From: Slackia piriformis YIT 12062
Lineage (GTDB): Bacteria; Actinomycetota; Coriobacteriia; Coriobacteriales; Eggerthellaceae
DNA length: 64,000 nucleotides
Direction: 5' to 3'
Assembly (NCBI RefSeq): GCF_000296445.1
Contig: NZ_JH815198.1
Location: forward strand, 993,114-1,057,113
Part shown: in pieces, positions 17,142 through 26,856 of the stretch
How positions within the stretch are numbered: position 1 is the first letter of the stretch
How the letters are laid out: every line of letters starts with the position of its first letter
Program-made: the position numbers and the translations under genes
Notes under the pieces: model-generated
Database searches by the model: none
The model's input: the letters and a program-made list of their open reading frames with translations, nothing else
What the model was told of the DNA's origin: nothing

Positions 17142-18671
17142 CTACGAGCGTTTGGGCAAAAAACGCTTGGCAATTGAAACAACCTCGCGCAACTCCCTAG
17201 ATTTACGATATGCGACCACGTAAAACAAGAACGGTACAAACACGCCAAAAAATCCGCCCGTCAAGAAAGCAAGAACGCCCGTAACAGGGATGATTGAAGA
17301 GACAAGATAGGCGATACCGATGGAAAAAGCTGCAAGGAGAGCATACTTCACATAAGCAATGGCGAAATTGATGAGCGGGCGATGGAACCCGTGCGCATAA
17401 ACAGCCCAGGCCTCATAAACGGTTGAAATGCAAACTGACGTAATCACACCCGCAAGCAACACACCGACGATTCCAAACGGACCAACCAAAATCAGAGAAA
17501 GAAGCGGAAGAAAAACCGCCTCAAGCACCGCTTTCCATTTCGTATACCAGTACAACCCATAGGCGCTCGTAAAAGAAACGGCCGCACAACGCATACCCTT
17601 AACGTAGAAAAGAAGCACAATGAAGACCACGACTTCCTGCCCAAAACGCCAGGAGTCTCCGACCCATATGGAAATGAACGCGTTGACCGAACAAAGCAGG
17701 CCACCCGAAATGCAAGCATATAAAAACGCATTGATGAAAAAGGTGGTTTTGAAAACTTCGTACTGACGGCTTTCACTTTCTTTGGCTCCAAGGTTTCCAA
17801 CGCTTGCGACAATCGAATCGAACACCCTATCAACGATACGAGAAAGAGAATTCGTTATCAAAAGATAGTTGCCGTACAAAGAGGTCACGGTCAGACCTGC
17901 GAAAGTAGTAATGACGATATTGCTTACCGGCGTGGAAGCAACGCCTGCCACTTTGTGCATGATAAGACCCAGCACGTTTTTCTTGATGGTCTCAAGAACC
18001 TCTTTATTGAGAGGCTGGATGTCTTTCTCGCGCAAGTAGGGGTACATCTTATTCGCCCTAATCGCTATTACGATGTTCTGAAGAATCGTAGACGCAATCA
18101 TGCAAGCAAGGAATATGAGGTAATTGTGCGTTAAATACAGAACAGCGATTTGCGCACACGCCATCACAATCTGGAATCCGTACTGTATAAGATAGACGAC
18201 ATAGCCTTTTTGGTCGGCCATGATGAGAGAGCCTTTATAAGAAAAGAAATATGAGACACCCGTATTAAGTACAAAGCAAAAGAAGTACACCTCAAGCAGG
18301 GGGATATCAGGGGCATCTGCGCCAAGGAGCATATGCACATTGGGCGCCAAAAGAAGACCGACTCCGATGATTACCACGCCAATGAGAATATACGCACGCT
18401 TGAAAAGCCTCATAAGAGATTTAACGAGCTCTTTATCCCCATTGGCCAAGGGTTCGTAAAGGCTAAACACAATTGCGCCGCCGATTCCCAAATCTGCGAG
18501 TGCCAAAATGGTAAGCAGGCTCGAAAAAAGCGTTTCAAGACCCAAGTATTCCTGAGCGAGACAAGAAACAAAAGCCATGCGAACAACAAAGTTCGCAATC
18601 GCCGACACCGCCTGGCCTCCCCACGCCGCAAAGACGTTTCGTAAGGAATTGGCCACTCTAGAAGACGACAC
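17142..18671 (-). CDS. Wzx/TacF-type oligosaccharide flippase
   Basis: About 509 residues if started at GTG 18671 just after GAAGGAGG; an ATG at 18695 lies upstream of that site. Twelve to fourteen membrane segments, MATE/MviN-like (N-terminal VANSLRNVFAAWGGQAVSAI). It would flip the lipid-linked repeat. The pneumococcal flippase TacF is in this family and is choline-sensitive; whether this or the flippase at 39857-41107 serves the phosphocholine polymer is open. Confidence 0.85.
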   Translation of the reverse strand: MSSSRVANSLRNVFAAWGGQAVSAIANFVVRMAFVSCLAQEYLGLETLFSSLLTILALADLGIGGAIVFSLYEPLANGDKELVKSLMRLFKRAYILIGVVIIGVGLLLAPNVHMLLGADAPDIPLLEVYFFCFVLNTGVSYFFSYKGSLIMADQKGYVVYLIQYGFQIVMACAQIAVLYLTHNYLIFLACMIASTILQNIVIAIRANKMYPYLREKDIQPLNKEVLETIKKNVLGLIMHKVAGVASTPVSNIVITTFAGLTVTSLYGNYLLITNSLSRIVDRVFDSIVASVGNLGAKESESRQYEVFKTTFFINAFLYACISGGLLCSVNAFISIWVGDSWRFGQEVVVFIVLLFYVKGMRCAAVSFTSAYGLYWYTKWKAVLEAVFLPLLSLILVGPFGIVGVLLAGVITSVCISTVYEAWAVYAHGFHRPLINFAIAYVKYALLAAFSIGIAYLVSSIIPVTGVLAFLTGGFFGVFVPFLFYVVAYRKSRELREVVSIAKRFLPKRS

Positions 18672-18701
18672 AAATCCTCCTTCACACTTCAGCAAAGATT
18701 A

Positions 18702-18729
18702 CGCGCTGTCCTTCGAAAAGGACAGCGCG
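18702..18729. promoter_or_regulatory. Perfect 12-bp hairpin between the Wzz-like gene and the flippase
   Basis: CGCGCTGTCCTT and AAGGACAGCGCG around four bases; on the minus-strand transcript the loop reads UUCG. No T-run follows, so it is more likely an RNA stability or processing element than a terminator. Confidence 0.55.
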
Positions 18730-18749
18730 CCAGTTTCCGCAACTACCTG

Positions 18750-19820
18750 CTAGAACATTTTACGCGGAATAAAAACCGCCCCAAGAACAGGAGTCCCAGA
18801 AACAGCCAAACATTTAAGCGCATGGTCAATCTCTGCTCCCTTTGCAGCAGCTTCTTTCACGACTAGCACGATGCTATCGGTCTGAGAAAGCTGCGATGCA
18901 GCATCGGAAGATTCAGACAGGACAACCGTTCCCTTCGAGATAAAGCCAGATTGCAATACGTTTTTTGCAACCTCTTCCAAAGCATCATTCGCGCTTGGAG
19001 ATGCAAGACAAAGCGAGGAAAAATTATTGCGATGCATTAAAACTCTCAAATTATCAGCGAGAGCCTTCCTGTCTGCCTCATTGGAGAAATCGGCAATAAC
19101 GGGAACCTCCATCAAACGCTCTATATCCCGCTCGGAACGAACTTTTCGAGAAAGAATGTCATAGGCCGCGAAGCCGAAAACCGAAACAAAAAGCCCCACA
19201 AATAGGAAAACGACAACTACCTTGAGACTGATTCCAGCCCCACTCGGCTCGGGGGCGTTCGGATTCTCGATTTTATCTATGCCCCAGTCAGCAGCGCGCT
19301 TCAAATCGCCCGTCTTGAGCACAGCCTCTTCACTCAAGGTTATTTCACTCACGGGAATAATCTCTTTAGCTTTTTCAAGCGTAAGCGCAGCAGCCCTGTT
19401 GGCAGCTTCGATGGCGGTTTCGGCATCAGGAGCGGAAGCGTCAACGTAAACAAAACGGTCGTAGTTCTGCTGCTCCGTCTCCCTATCGAACCAATAAGGA
19501 GAGGAAAGCTCGACATCGTCGCCAAACTCCTCCCTAACTTTACCGGCCACATCACCGCTAACAACAAGGCGGCGAAGGTCGGTCATCATATATGCCTCGC
19601 TATATGAATAGTTGTAATCGCCCCCCTCTCGAGCCTCTTCGTCATATCCGTAACCCGTGGCATACAAAACAGCCTCAGCGGTGTACGCGGAGCCATCGCC
19701 CTCTGCGCCGCCTTTAACAAAAGAAACGCCCGCGCCTAGACAAACGGAAAGAATCCCGATAAGCGCCACAGCAACCCAATGGCGTTTTATGCTTTCGCAA
19801 ATGGTCATGAAATTAAACAT
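18750..19820 (-). CDS. Wzz-type chain-length protein with a degenerate kinase-like tail
   Basis: About 356 residues from ATG 19820 (AAGGAA eight bases upstream). Membrane helices near residues 16-33 and about 200-222 frame an extracytoplasmic domain, as in CpsC/Wzz. The cytoplasmic tail from about 230 (KVRSERDIERLMEVPVIADF, then LRVLMHRNNFSSLCLASPSA and a final VLGAVFIPR) has the outline of a BY-kinase (CpsD). The Walker A glycine-lysine is missing and no Tyr cluster is seen. It overlaps the polymerase gene by 8 bases. Probably sets polymer length without kinase control. Confidence 0.75.
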   Translation of the reverse strand: MFNFMTICESIKRHWVAVALIGILSVCLGAGVSFVKGGAEGDGSAYTAEAVLYATGYGYDEEAREGGDYNYSYSEAYMMTDLRRLVVSGDVAGKVREEFGDDVELSSPYWFDRETEQQNYDRFVYVDASAPDAETAIEAANRAAALTLEKAKEIIPVSEITLSEEAVLKTGDLKRAADWGIDKIENPNAPEPSGAGISLKVVVVFLFVGLFVSVFGFAAYDILSRKVRSERDIERLMEVPVIADFSNEADRKALADNLRVLMHRNNFSSLCLASPSANDALEEVAKNVLQSGFISKGTVVLSESSDAASQLSQTDSIVLVVKEAAAKGAEIDHALKCLAVSGTPVLGAVFIPRKMF

Positions 19821-21486
19821 GGTCACTCTTCCTTACAATCAGCGGTACAACCCGTACACCGAACTTATTCACGCGGAGCCTTTCCTCGCCCCCAGTACAC
19901 GAGCAAGGAACCGTTAGTTTTGCAGGCTCAAGAACGTTAGCCACACTTTTCGCTCGAGAAAAATACGCCAGCAATGCAGAGCATGCAAGAATAAGTGCAA
20001 CCGCGAGCAAGAATCTCGTACTCATAAGAAAAGAAATCCACTCAATAGCGTAACCTCGTGGCATATGAAAAACTGACATGGATGAAATCAGAGCCACCAT
20101 CCCCCAGAACCAGCTTCTCCCGATGCAACGCGACATGAGGCAGAAAATCATGCCTAGAAAAATACTGCCGAAAACTATGCCGCCATAGCCAAAATCCGCA
20201 TACAACTCAAGAATATAAGAGGAGCCATATCCTTCACCACCCAAATAATTTGGATGAGCAAAATACGACATGGCATGCGCATAAGAACTACTGTTCAGGG
20301 CGAGCAATGCACTATTTGTTTCGCCGAGGTCTTGGCACCCTAAAAATGTCTGGCCAATGAAACCCTGCGTTATATTGGTGATAATTGCTCCGATACTGTA
20401 AAAACGAAAACCTAAATCTTGAATCTGAGGATTCACATCATAGCCATGCCCAAGCACAGTGAAGGTTACGCCCTGCTTGAAAAGAGCATCAGCGAACAAC
20501 GCAAAAAAGCCAAGGCTCGAACTCGTCCCAGCACGCAAATAATTGATTGCACCCATGGCCACGATGCCAAGAGGAACAAGAATTATCGCCCCCAGCGCAA
20601 CTCTACGAGTGATCCAGCGCTCCTCAGAATCGGTTAAGTGCCTAAAGATGTAATACAAACCCGCAAACAGAAAACTAATAACGAAATCCGAACGCGAGCC
20701 AATCATCAGCATAGGAATCGATGTGGACACATACAGGGCAAGACAAATCGTAGAAATGCGGCGCTTAGGCAATGTAGCCAAAAAGGCGCATAGCATATAT
20801 GGTGCCATTGGCTTAAGCACACCGATAACCCACGGTATATTCTCGTCAACCCCTACAAGATAATACTCTTCGTAGGAATGACCCTGCATTACTTCAAGCC
20901 TCATTGCACCATCAACGAATGCCCCAAGAAGACACACGAAGTAGCAGATTAAAGCAGCCTTGCGAATGTAGCCCATCTTCTCTGAGCGGGATAGTTCGCG
21001 CATCAGACCGGATACCTTATGATGCGCTTTTGAACTTGCCCTTATCCCCGCTTTATTGGGCACAAGAAGGCTGCGGCGCTTTCTCCAGTCGGAATTCGCC
21101 CGCAATACCCCTTCGAACAAGACTGAACCTAATAAAAGGCACGCCATTGAAACATACAGAGAAAGCAGTGCAAACTGCGTCGAATCGTGAGAAGAGAGCA
21201 TCCAACTACGACTCGGGTCAATCGAACCAACAAGGGGACGCGTCAGGAGAAACAGAAAAATCCCACCGTGCAAAAATAAGAAAAGAAGTCTGTTCTTTAA
21301 GTTTGCGAATGCATACATGACATTTGCTACAAAAATCACGAATACGCCCGCAAGCATTATCTCAAGAACCCCTTGAAGAAACCCCATTGCGAATACGGCA
21401 AACGAAGCCGTAACAAAAACAGGGTAAAGAGAGCTCAGTAAACTTACGACCGAAATCCCGTTCTTACGAGCAGAAGACGCAACCAC
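19813..21486 (-). CDS. Wzy-like O-antigen/repeat-unit polymerase
   Basis: 557 residues, GTG start with GGGGAG upstream. About 12 membrane segments with a large loop around residues 340-420 that contains aromatic and Gly-rich sequence, and GFIGQTFLG. The pattern fits oligosaccharide repeat unit polymerases, which join flipped repeats outside the membrane. It is the only clear Wzy candidate here and lies directly before the Wzz-like gene. Confidence 0.75.
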   Translation of the reverse strand: MVASSARKNGISVVSLLSSLYPVFVTASFAVFAMGFLQGVLEIMLAGVFVIFVANVMYAFANLKNRLLFLFLHGGIFLFLLTRPLVGSIDPSRSWMLSSHDSTQFALLSLYVSMACLLLGSVLFEGVLRANSDWRKRRSLLVPNKAGIRASSKAHHKVSGLMRELSRSEKMGYIRKAALICYFVCLLGAFVDGAMRLEVMQGHSYEEYYLVGVDENIPWVIGVLKPMAPYMLCAFLATLPKRRISTICLALYVSTSIPMLMIGSRSDFVISFLFAGLYYIFRHLTDSEERWITRRVALGAIILVPLGIVAMGAINYLRAGTSSSLGFFALFADALFKQGVTFTVLGHGYDVNPQIQDLGFRFYSIGAIITNITQGFIGQTFLGCQDLGETNSALLALNSSSYAHAMSYFAHPNYLGGEGYGSSYILELYADFGYGGIVFGSIFLGMIFCLMSRCIGRSWFWGMVALISSMSVFHMPRGYAIEWISFLMSTRFLLAVALILACSALLAYFSRAKSVANVLEPAKLTVPCSCTGGEERLRVNKFGVRVVPLIVRKSDHV

Positions 21487-21487
21487 A

Positions 21488-22501
21488 CTACACTCCCCAC
21501 TCGAACACGGTCTTAAACGGTGTTTGAAGGTCGGTCGAAAATACGCGCTTGATATCCTTCACGTTGCGAACCGAATCGTCAACATGGATAATCTGGCGAA
21601 GTCTGTTTTGAATGTCACCCGTACGCATGATTTCCACCGCACGCTCGAAATCAGCACGACCAGAACGAGAGCATCCTACAACGGTCATGCCCTTTTCGAG
21701 CACATTTCGTGTATAGACGGGCACAGGATGCTCGCTCACACCCATAAGCATAAGCGTACCCTGCGGCGCCACATGCGCAATCACGCAATCGATGGCCTCA
21801 GCGGAACCCTCCCCGCCTGCGCATTCGAAAGCGTGATCGAAAGTCAGATCGTCTGGAACGCTATCCGAGTAATAACGCTCTGCGGCAAAAGAAAACAGCG
21901 CAAGCTTCTCCGCGTTACGGCCGATAACAATAAGCTCTGATTTGGGCGCAAGCACCGAAAGCGTGCAGGCAAGCGTATAAGCAAGCGACCCGTCGCCGAT
22001 AATGGCAATACGGTCGCGCTTATCATGAGCAATACGATCAAAGCGCTCGTAGGCGTGCGTGGTCACGCTTACGAATTCCGTTATGGCAGCAACTTGCGGA
22101 TCGACTCCTTCGCAAGAAACAACACGATCGGGGTCGAGGTTGACAAACTCTCGCATGAAACCATCGCGGCCGCTAGAGAGAAAACCCGAACCTTCGGCAT
22201 AATTCTCATAGATATACTCAGGACCGCGTCCGGCCACATTGGGTATAAGAGCAACATGCTCGCCGGGCATAAACACGCCGGTAGGATCATGAAGCACTTC
22301 ACCCATGCATTCATGAATAAGCGCCATGGGAAGTTTCTTGCGCATGACCGCAGGATCACGACGCCCTTGGAAATACCTCTGATCGGCATGGCAAACCGCC
22401 ATGTAACGAGGTCTGACGATCACTTTTCCCTCGGATTGCACATCTTCGAATTTAACCAGCACCGTACGGGGCGCAACCAGTTGGTAAATACTGTTAATCA
22501 T
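21488..22501 (-). CDS. tarJ: TarJ-like ribulose-5-phosphate reductase (medium-chain dehydrogenase)
   Basis: 337 residues. Zinc-type MDR fold: RPRYMAVCHADQRYF (catalytic Cys-His), HECMGEVLHDPTGVFMPGEHV and a Rossmann IIGDGSLAY. TarJ reduces ribulose-5-P to ribitol-5-P for CDP-ribitol. It follows the IspD/TarI-type gene by 7 bases, the usual tarI-tarJ pair, which in pneumococcus adjoins licABC. Confidence 0.85.
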   Translation of the reverse strand: MINSIYQLVAPRTVLVKFEDVQSEGKVIVRPRYMAVCHADQRYFQGRRDPAVMRKKLPMALIHECMGEVLHDPTGVFMPGEHVALIPNVAGRGPEYIYENYAEGSGFLSSGRDGFMREFVNLDPDRVVSCEGVDPQVAAITEFVSVTTHAYERFDRIAHDKRDRIAIIGDGSLAYTLACTLSVLAPKSELIVIGRNAEKLALFSFAAERYYSDSVPDDLTFDHAFECAGGEGSAEAIDCVIAHVAPQGTLMLMGVSEHPVPVYTRNVLEKGMTVVGCSRSGRADFERAVEIMRTGDIQNRLRQIIHVDDSVRNVKDIKRVFSTDLQTPFKTVFEWGV

Positions 22502-22508
22502 GACGGAA

Positions 22509-23219
22509 TCACTCCACGCCAGACTCGAGCATGGCTTGGGCGACCTTATAATCCATGATGGTAGTAAGCTTGATGTTGGTTACATCGCCTTCGACCATGG
22601 CCACAGGGCGTCCTTTAAGAACAAGCATCTTGCAAGCGTCCGTAAGCACGCTCTTTTCATCCTCGGTCAACTCTGCAAATGCGCGCTTCAGCGCATTGAT
22701 GCGAAAGGTCTGAGGGGTTTGACCCTGAAACATAAAGTCGCGCACGGGAATGGAGTCAATGAATTCGCCACCTTCGGAGCACACGATAGTATCAGTAGCG
22801 GGAATTACCGTATCGCAAGCGTCGCAGTGTGCCATGGCATCAATGTTGGCCCGTATCGTAGAAAGCTTCACAAACGGGCGAACCGAATCGTGCGTGACAA
22901 TAACATGCTCATCGGATTCGCCGAATTCACGCTCAATGCCTTCTATTATGCTCATGATGGTGCCATTGCGGTCGGCGCCGCCCTTCACTACACGAACGGG
23001 AGCATCGGCCAGGCCAGCCGTTGAAAGAGCGTCCTCGACAAAATCGACCCAATCCCCATGAACGCCAAGATACACGGCGTCAAATTGATCGCACAGCAAA
23101 AACTTTTCAAGCGTGTGCATGAAAATAGGCTTGCTACCGAGCGGCAAAAACTGCTTAGGTATGCTGTCTATATTCATGCGGGATCCGACACCGCCTGCAA
23201 GAATAGCTCCGAATAGCAT
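22509..23219 (-). CDS. tarI: TarI-like ribitol-5-phosphate cytidylyltransferase
   Basis: 236 residues from ATG 23219 behind AGAGGAGG. IspD/TarI family: GAILAGGVGSRMN, PKQFLPLG, VTHDSVRPF and QGQTPQTFR. Pairing with the TarJ-like gene makes CDP-ribitol more likely than the isoprenoid IspD reaction. Confidence 0.85.
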   Translation of the reverse strand: MLFGAILAGGVGSRMNIDSIPKQFLPLGSKPIFMHTLEKFLLCDQFDAVYLGVHGDWVDFVEDALSTAGLADAPVRVVKGGADRNGTIMSIIEGIEREFGESDEHVIVTHDSVRPFVKLSTIRANIDAMAHCDACDTVIPATDTIVCSEGGEFIDSIPVRDFMFQGQTPQTFRINALKRAFAELTEDEKSVLTDACKMLVLKGRPVAMVEGDVTNIKLTTIMDYKVAQAMLESGVE

Positions 23220-23308
23220 AGAACCTCCTCTGGGCAATTAACCAAGAGACGACTATACCATAAGCAAAAAACCGATCATCATATTCGGCTAAAACCCACA
23301 AGCCGACT

Positions 23309-23337
23309 CGTCAGAGGCGAACCAATCGCCTCTGACG
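23309..23337. promoter_or_regulatory. Perfect 12-bp hairpin between the GT2 gene and tarI
   Basis: CGTCAGAGGCGA and TCGCCTCTGACG around ACCAA. No T-run on either side. May end or process the upstream minus-strand transcript before tarIJ. Confidence 0.5.
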
Positions 23338-23345
23338 ATGCATCG

Positions 23346-24374
23346 TCAATCAGCACGGTACTTCTGCGCATTTACCTTCGCAAACGCCCTATACAATGAA
23401 ACGCTCAGTTTCAGAGCAAGCATGGAAAGCTTGCGACCTCGCCCAACGTAGGGGCTCGAAAGAACTTCGGTCCAATGAGACCGTAAGTACGCCACAACTT
23501 CTCTCTGCTGAGGAAACACCGCCCCACTTTCGTCAAGAAGCATCTTGTCAAGCACGGTAAACCGCGACCAAATCAGGCGAAAACGCGCCGCCGGCTCATG
23601 TTCGGGACATTCGGCAACCACCACGTCATAAGCATGCTGGTAAGCGTCGACGATATCCATTGATTTCGACGAAAACGGTTGCGTGGTAATAGTGCCCTCA
23701 TGATGCACATAGCAATAAAGGGGCTGCAAATCGATCGAAACCTTCTTCGCGCGAACGAATATGTCCGCCGCCACAAAAGCATCCTCGTACGTACGGCCCG
23801 TTGGAAACGGAACCTCTTCCAGCAAGCTCTTACGGTAGAGCTTCAGAGGAACCCAGATGCGCAATTTCTCACCAGAAAGAAGCTCGCCAACAGCCTCGCG
23901 ACCGGCGATGACGCGTTTCTCCCCGCCTTCGCTGGCAATAGAGTGATCCACATATACGCTCATGACACCGCCTACAGCAATGTCTGAACCATCCTCTACC
24001 GCATCGGAGTACAGCCGCTCATACATCTCCGGCACAATATAATCATCAGAATCAACGAATCCTACGAATTCGGCACGCGCCGCTTTCACGCCCGCATTGC
24101 GAGCGTCGCTCAACCCGCCATTCTCTTTATGGATGACGCGTATGCGAGAATCGCGCGCAGCCCACGCATCGCACATAGACCCGGACGAATCTTTCGCCCC
24201 ATCGTCAACAAGAATAATCTCAATATCTTGAAGCGTTTGAGCAACGACGGACTCGATGCAGCGGTCAAGGTACTTCTCCACGTTGTAAACAGGAACGACC
24301 ACCGATACCTTTGGCGCAACAGCTGTCGCTTTCTCGCTTTCGGTATTTCCGCCCTCGGGATTCTGCCCCATCAT
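23346..24374 (-). CDS. GT2-family glycosyltransferase
   Basis: About 342 residues from ATG 24374, which overlaps the TGA of the upstream gene. GT-A motifs: VSVVVPVYNVEKYLDRCI, ILVDDGAKDSSG, GLSDARNAGV and FVDSDDYI. Typical of repeat-unit glycosyltransferases. Acceptor and donor unknown. Confidence 0.87.
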   Translation of the reverse strand: MMGQNPEGGNTESEKATAVAPKVSVVVPVYNVEKYLDRCIESVVAQTLQDIEIILVDDGAKDSSGSMCDAWAARDSRIRVIHKENGGLSDARNAGVKAARAEFVGFVDSDDYIVPEMYERLYSDAVEDGSDIAVGGVMSVYVDHSIASEGGEKRVIAGREAVGELLSGEKLRIWVPLKLYRKSLLEEVPFPTGRTYEDAFVAADIFVRAKKVSIDLQPLYCYVHHEGTITTQPFSSKSMDIVDAYQHAYDVVVAECPEHEPAARFRLIWSRFTVLDKMLLDESGAVFPQQREVVAYLRSHWTEVLSSPYVGRGRKLSMLALKLSVSLYRAFAKVNAQKYRAD

Positions 24375-25738
24375 CGATCGTCCACCTTCTCCCCGCCGCC
24401 GAAAACGTACGGACCGCAACCAAGCGTTGCCACATCGCCGGAATGGAAGCGCTCCACCAGCTCAGTCACCGCGCGAACCTCTTCGCGCGTATGCAAAGGA
24501 ATACGATCGGAAGGATTCTGGCTGATGAGGCGGACGAATTCAAACGCCTCGTAACGCTGGCCCTGGCCGACACATTCGTAGTAGTACTTCTTCGTGTTAC
24601 GCAGGTCTTCGTTACGCACCTCAAAGTAATCGGTCTTCCACCATGGCGCAGGAACGTAGATGTAGCCTTTGGTTCCGGTAATAACCATGTCGCCTTCCGT
24701 CTTGATGCCACGACCAACCTTCAGCGTGGCAGACGCATGCGGGTACAGCAGGTTGCACTTCGTCCACACGCAGAAGTCGTTCTCGAACGAGCAGACAAAC
24801 TGGGCGTCAAGATATTCGGTGCCCAAAAACGAAATCGCAGGAAGACAGATGTAGGACGCCATATCGTAGAAGCTTCCCTGGTAGACATCCGACTTATCCA
24901 GCTCGTCGAACACGTGGCTGAACGACGCATCGATATCTTTGACCTCTCCCACCAGGCCGCTTTCAAGCATCAGCTTAAGATGGTCGAACGCCGGGAAGTA
25001 CCTGGTTTTAAGAGCCTCCATCAACACTAGCTCACGCTCGTCGGCAAGCGCGTACAGCTCGTCCATATCCTTCGAATTGAGGAAAAGCGGACTTTCGCAT
25101 AAGACATGGCAGTTGGCACGCAACGCAGCCTCAATATACTCGCGATGCTTTTCGATGGAGGCAGAGATGTAGACCGCATCCACGGCTTCAAGCATGGCAT
25201 CAAGATCTTCTGCAACAGGAATGCCCGTCGCCTCAGGCTTAGGCCAGACGCTTGCCACATCGACACCTGCGACATGCGTGCATTCGTCGATGAAGCGATC
25301 CGTCAGATAACCCGACCCGATGCAGCCAACCGTTATCGGCTTCATACGCTCGGCGCGCAGCTCGGTGCTCGAAACACCCTGCGTACGCGGCAGGTAGACG
25401 ACCTTGCAGTAGTTATTCAGATAGTCAAACTTGCCTTCCCAGTCCGACCCAATAGCGAAGATATCCACGCCGTATTTCTTGATGTCGGAAATTTTCTGAC
25501 CTTGATATTCCTCGACTATCACTTCATCGACCAGCCCCGTGGCAACGACAGCCTGCAAGCGGTCGGAAAGATTCTGGTGCACGTTGAGCTTGCCCCGCGA
25601 CCGGTCGAACGCATCGGAAGTCACGCCGACGATGAGATAATCTCCCAGCGCACGGGCGCGCTCCAACAGAGCGGTGTGGCCATAATGGAGCAGGTCGTAT
25701 GTTCCGTAGGTGATTACAACGGTCTTTCCATCGCGCAT
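24371..25738 (-). CDS. Cytidylyltransferase (GCT/TagD-like) fused to a Gfo/Idh/MocA oxidoreductase
   Basis: 455 residues. Residues 1-130 are a small nucleotidyltransferase with TYGTYDLLHYGH (HxGH, 18-21) and RTQGVSST, as in glycerol-3-phosphate cytidylyltransferase. From about 133 an NAD-binding domain begins (TVGCIGSGYLTDRF), with CESPLFLN in the place of the usual CEKP; the lysine is replaced by serine. The C-terminal half is the Gfo/Idh/MocA beta domain. Both parts in one chain next to a class V aminotransferase suggest synthesis of a CDP-activated small alcohol, perhaps an amino-alcohol. The exact product is unknown. Confidence 0.82.
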   Translation of the reverse strand: MRDGKTVVITYGTYDLLHYGHTALLERARALGDYLIVGVTSDAFDRSRGKLNVHQNLSDRLQAVVATGLVDEVIVEEYQGQKISDIKKYGVDIFAIGSDWEGKFDYLNNYCKVVYLPRTQGVSSTELRAERMKPITVGCIGSGYLTDRFIDECTHVAGVDVASVWPKPEATGIPVAEDLDAMLEAVDAVYISASIEKHREYIEAALRANCHVLCESPLFLNSKDMDELYALADERELVLMEALKTRYFPAFDHLKLMLESGLVGEVKDIDASFSHVFDELDKSDVYQGSFYDMASYICLPAISFLGTEYLDAQFVCSFENDFCVWTKCNLLYPHASATLKVGRGIKTEGDMVITGTKGYIYVPAPWWKTDYFEVRNEDLRNTKKYYYECVGQGQRYEAFEFVRLISQNPSDRIPLHTREEVRAVTELVERFHSGDVATLGCGPYVFGGGEKVDDR

Positions 25739-25752
25739 GGATACGCCTTTCT

Positions 25753-26838
25753 CTAGTTAGCACCCGGCTCGAGAAGTCCGCGGCTCTGCATATCCAGCAA
25801 AGCAGCGACCAGGGCTTCGTTGTCAGCAACGGTCAATGCGCCGATATGGCCGACGCGAAATACGGTTTCGGCCATATCTCCCCCATTGGGACAGACCCAT
25901 ATGCCATAGTTGTCCTTGAGTTCGGTAAAAATCGCCTTCGCAGAAATGTCGCCCGTGTAAAGCGCCGTAACGGCATTGGCCGGAGCCTGAGGAAATATCG
26001 TAAACGGCAAACCCTCGATGCGGCTGCGGAAGTCCGCGGCCAAAGCGGCAACGCGGTCGAGTTCCGCCTGCACGCCCATTTCGTCGATTTGACGAAGGCG
26101 TTTGTTGATCTGCAGCAAGATGCCGACCGCCGGCGTAAACGGAGTCTGGCCTCGCTCGCCGTTTTTGAGGGCGTCCTTCAGATCGAAGTACATGCAGCGC
26201 GGGTCGATACGCTGCACACGCCTAAGAGCGGAAGGCGCCAAGGCGAGCACGGAGATTCCCGGAGGCACGGCAAGCGCTTTCTGAGATCCGGTGATGAGCA
26301 CGTCCGCATCGGCGCAAGCCATGTCGATAGCTTCCGTCAGAAACGCACTGACCGCATCGACGATGAGAAAGAGGCCTTCGCGACGGCAAAAATCGGTGAC
26401 CATGCCCAAGTCGTACGCAACGCCCGTAGAAGTTTCGCACAGGTTGATGAGCAGTGCGGTGTAGCCTGCGCCCGCAAACGGAGCGAGGTCTTCCTTCGTT
26501 AAGGCGCTGCCCGCTTCAAGCGTAAGGGCGGTATGGTCGATACCGTGAACCTCGAGCAGCTTCACAAAGCGATGGCCGAAGCTGCCGCCGTCAACGACAA
26601 TGGCCTTGTCGGATGCGTCGAGCGTGTTCATGACGGCCGCTTCCATGCCAGCCGTGCCAGAACCCGTCAAAAATACCGCACGCGAACCTTCGGGCGCACC
26701 GGCAAACTTAAGAAAAAGACGTTCATTCTCCAACATGACCTGAGAAAACTCAGGCGTGCGAAAATACGGAACCTGATTGGCGCCGAGAGCGCAGATGCTT
26801 TCGTCAGATTGAACGGGACCAACGGTGAAATTGAGCAT
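25753..26838 (-). CDS. Class V PLP aminotransferase (2-aminoethylphosphonate/serine-pyruvate type)
   Basis: 361 residues. N-terminal LNFTVGPVQ, GSGTAGMEAAVMN (phosphate loop), IVDAVSAFL and the PLP lysine in ITGSQKALAVPPG. This group includes PhnW (2-aminoethylphosphonate:pyruvate) and alanine:glyoxylate transaminases. It starts 14 bases before the cytidylyltransferase fusion and 18 after a LicD gene, so it probably makes or consumes the amino group of the CDP-alcohol. No phosphonate mutase is visible in the window. Confidence 0.82.
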   Translation of the reverse strand: MLNFTVGPVQSDESICALGANQVPYFRTPEFSQVMLENERLFLKFAGAPEGSRAVFLTGSGTAGMEAAVMNTLDASDKAIVVDGGSFGHRFVKLLEVHGIDHTALTLEAGSALTKEDLAPFAGAGYTALLINLCETSTGVAYDLGMVTDFCRREGLFLIVDAVSAFLTEAIDMACADADVLITGSQKALAVPPGISVLALAPSALRRVQRIDPRCMYFDLKDALKNGERGQTPFTPAVGILLQINKRLRQIDEMGVQAELDRVAALAADFRSRIEGLPFTIFPQAPANAVTALYTGDISAKAIFTELKDNYGIWVCPNGGDMAETVFRVGHIGALTVADNEALVAALLDMQSRGLLEPGAN

Positions 26839-26856
26839 AGGAGCGTCTCCGATCGA

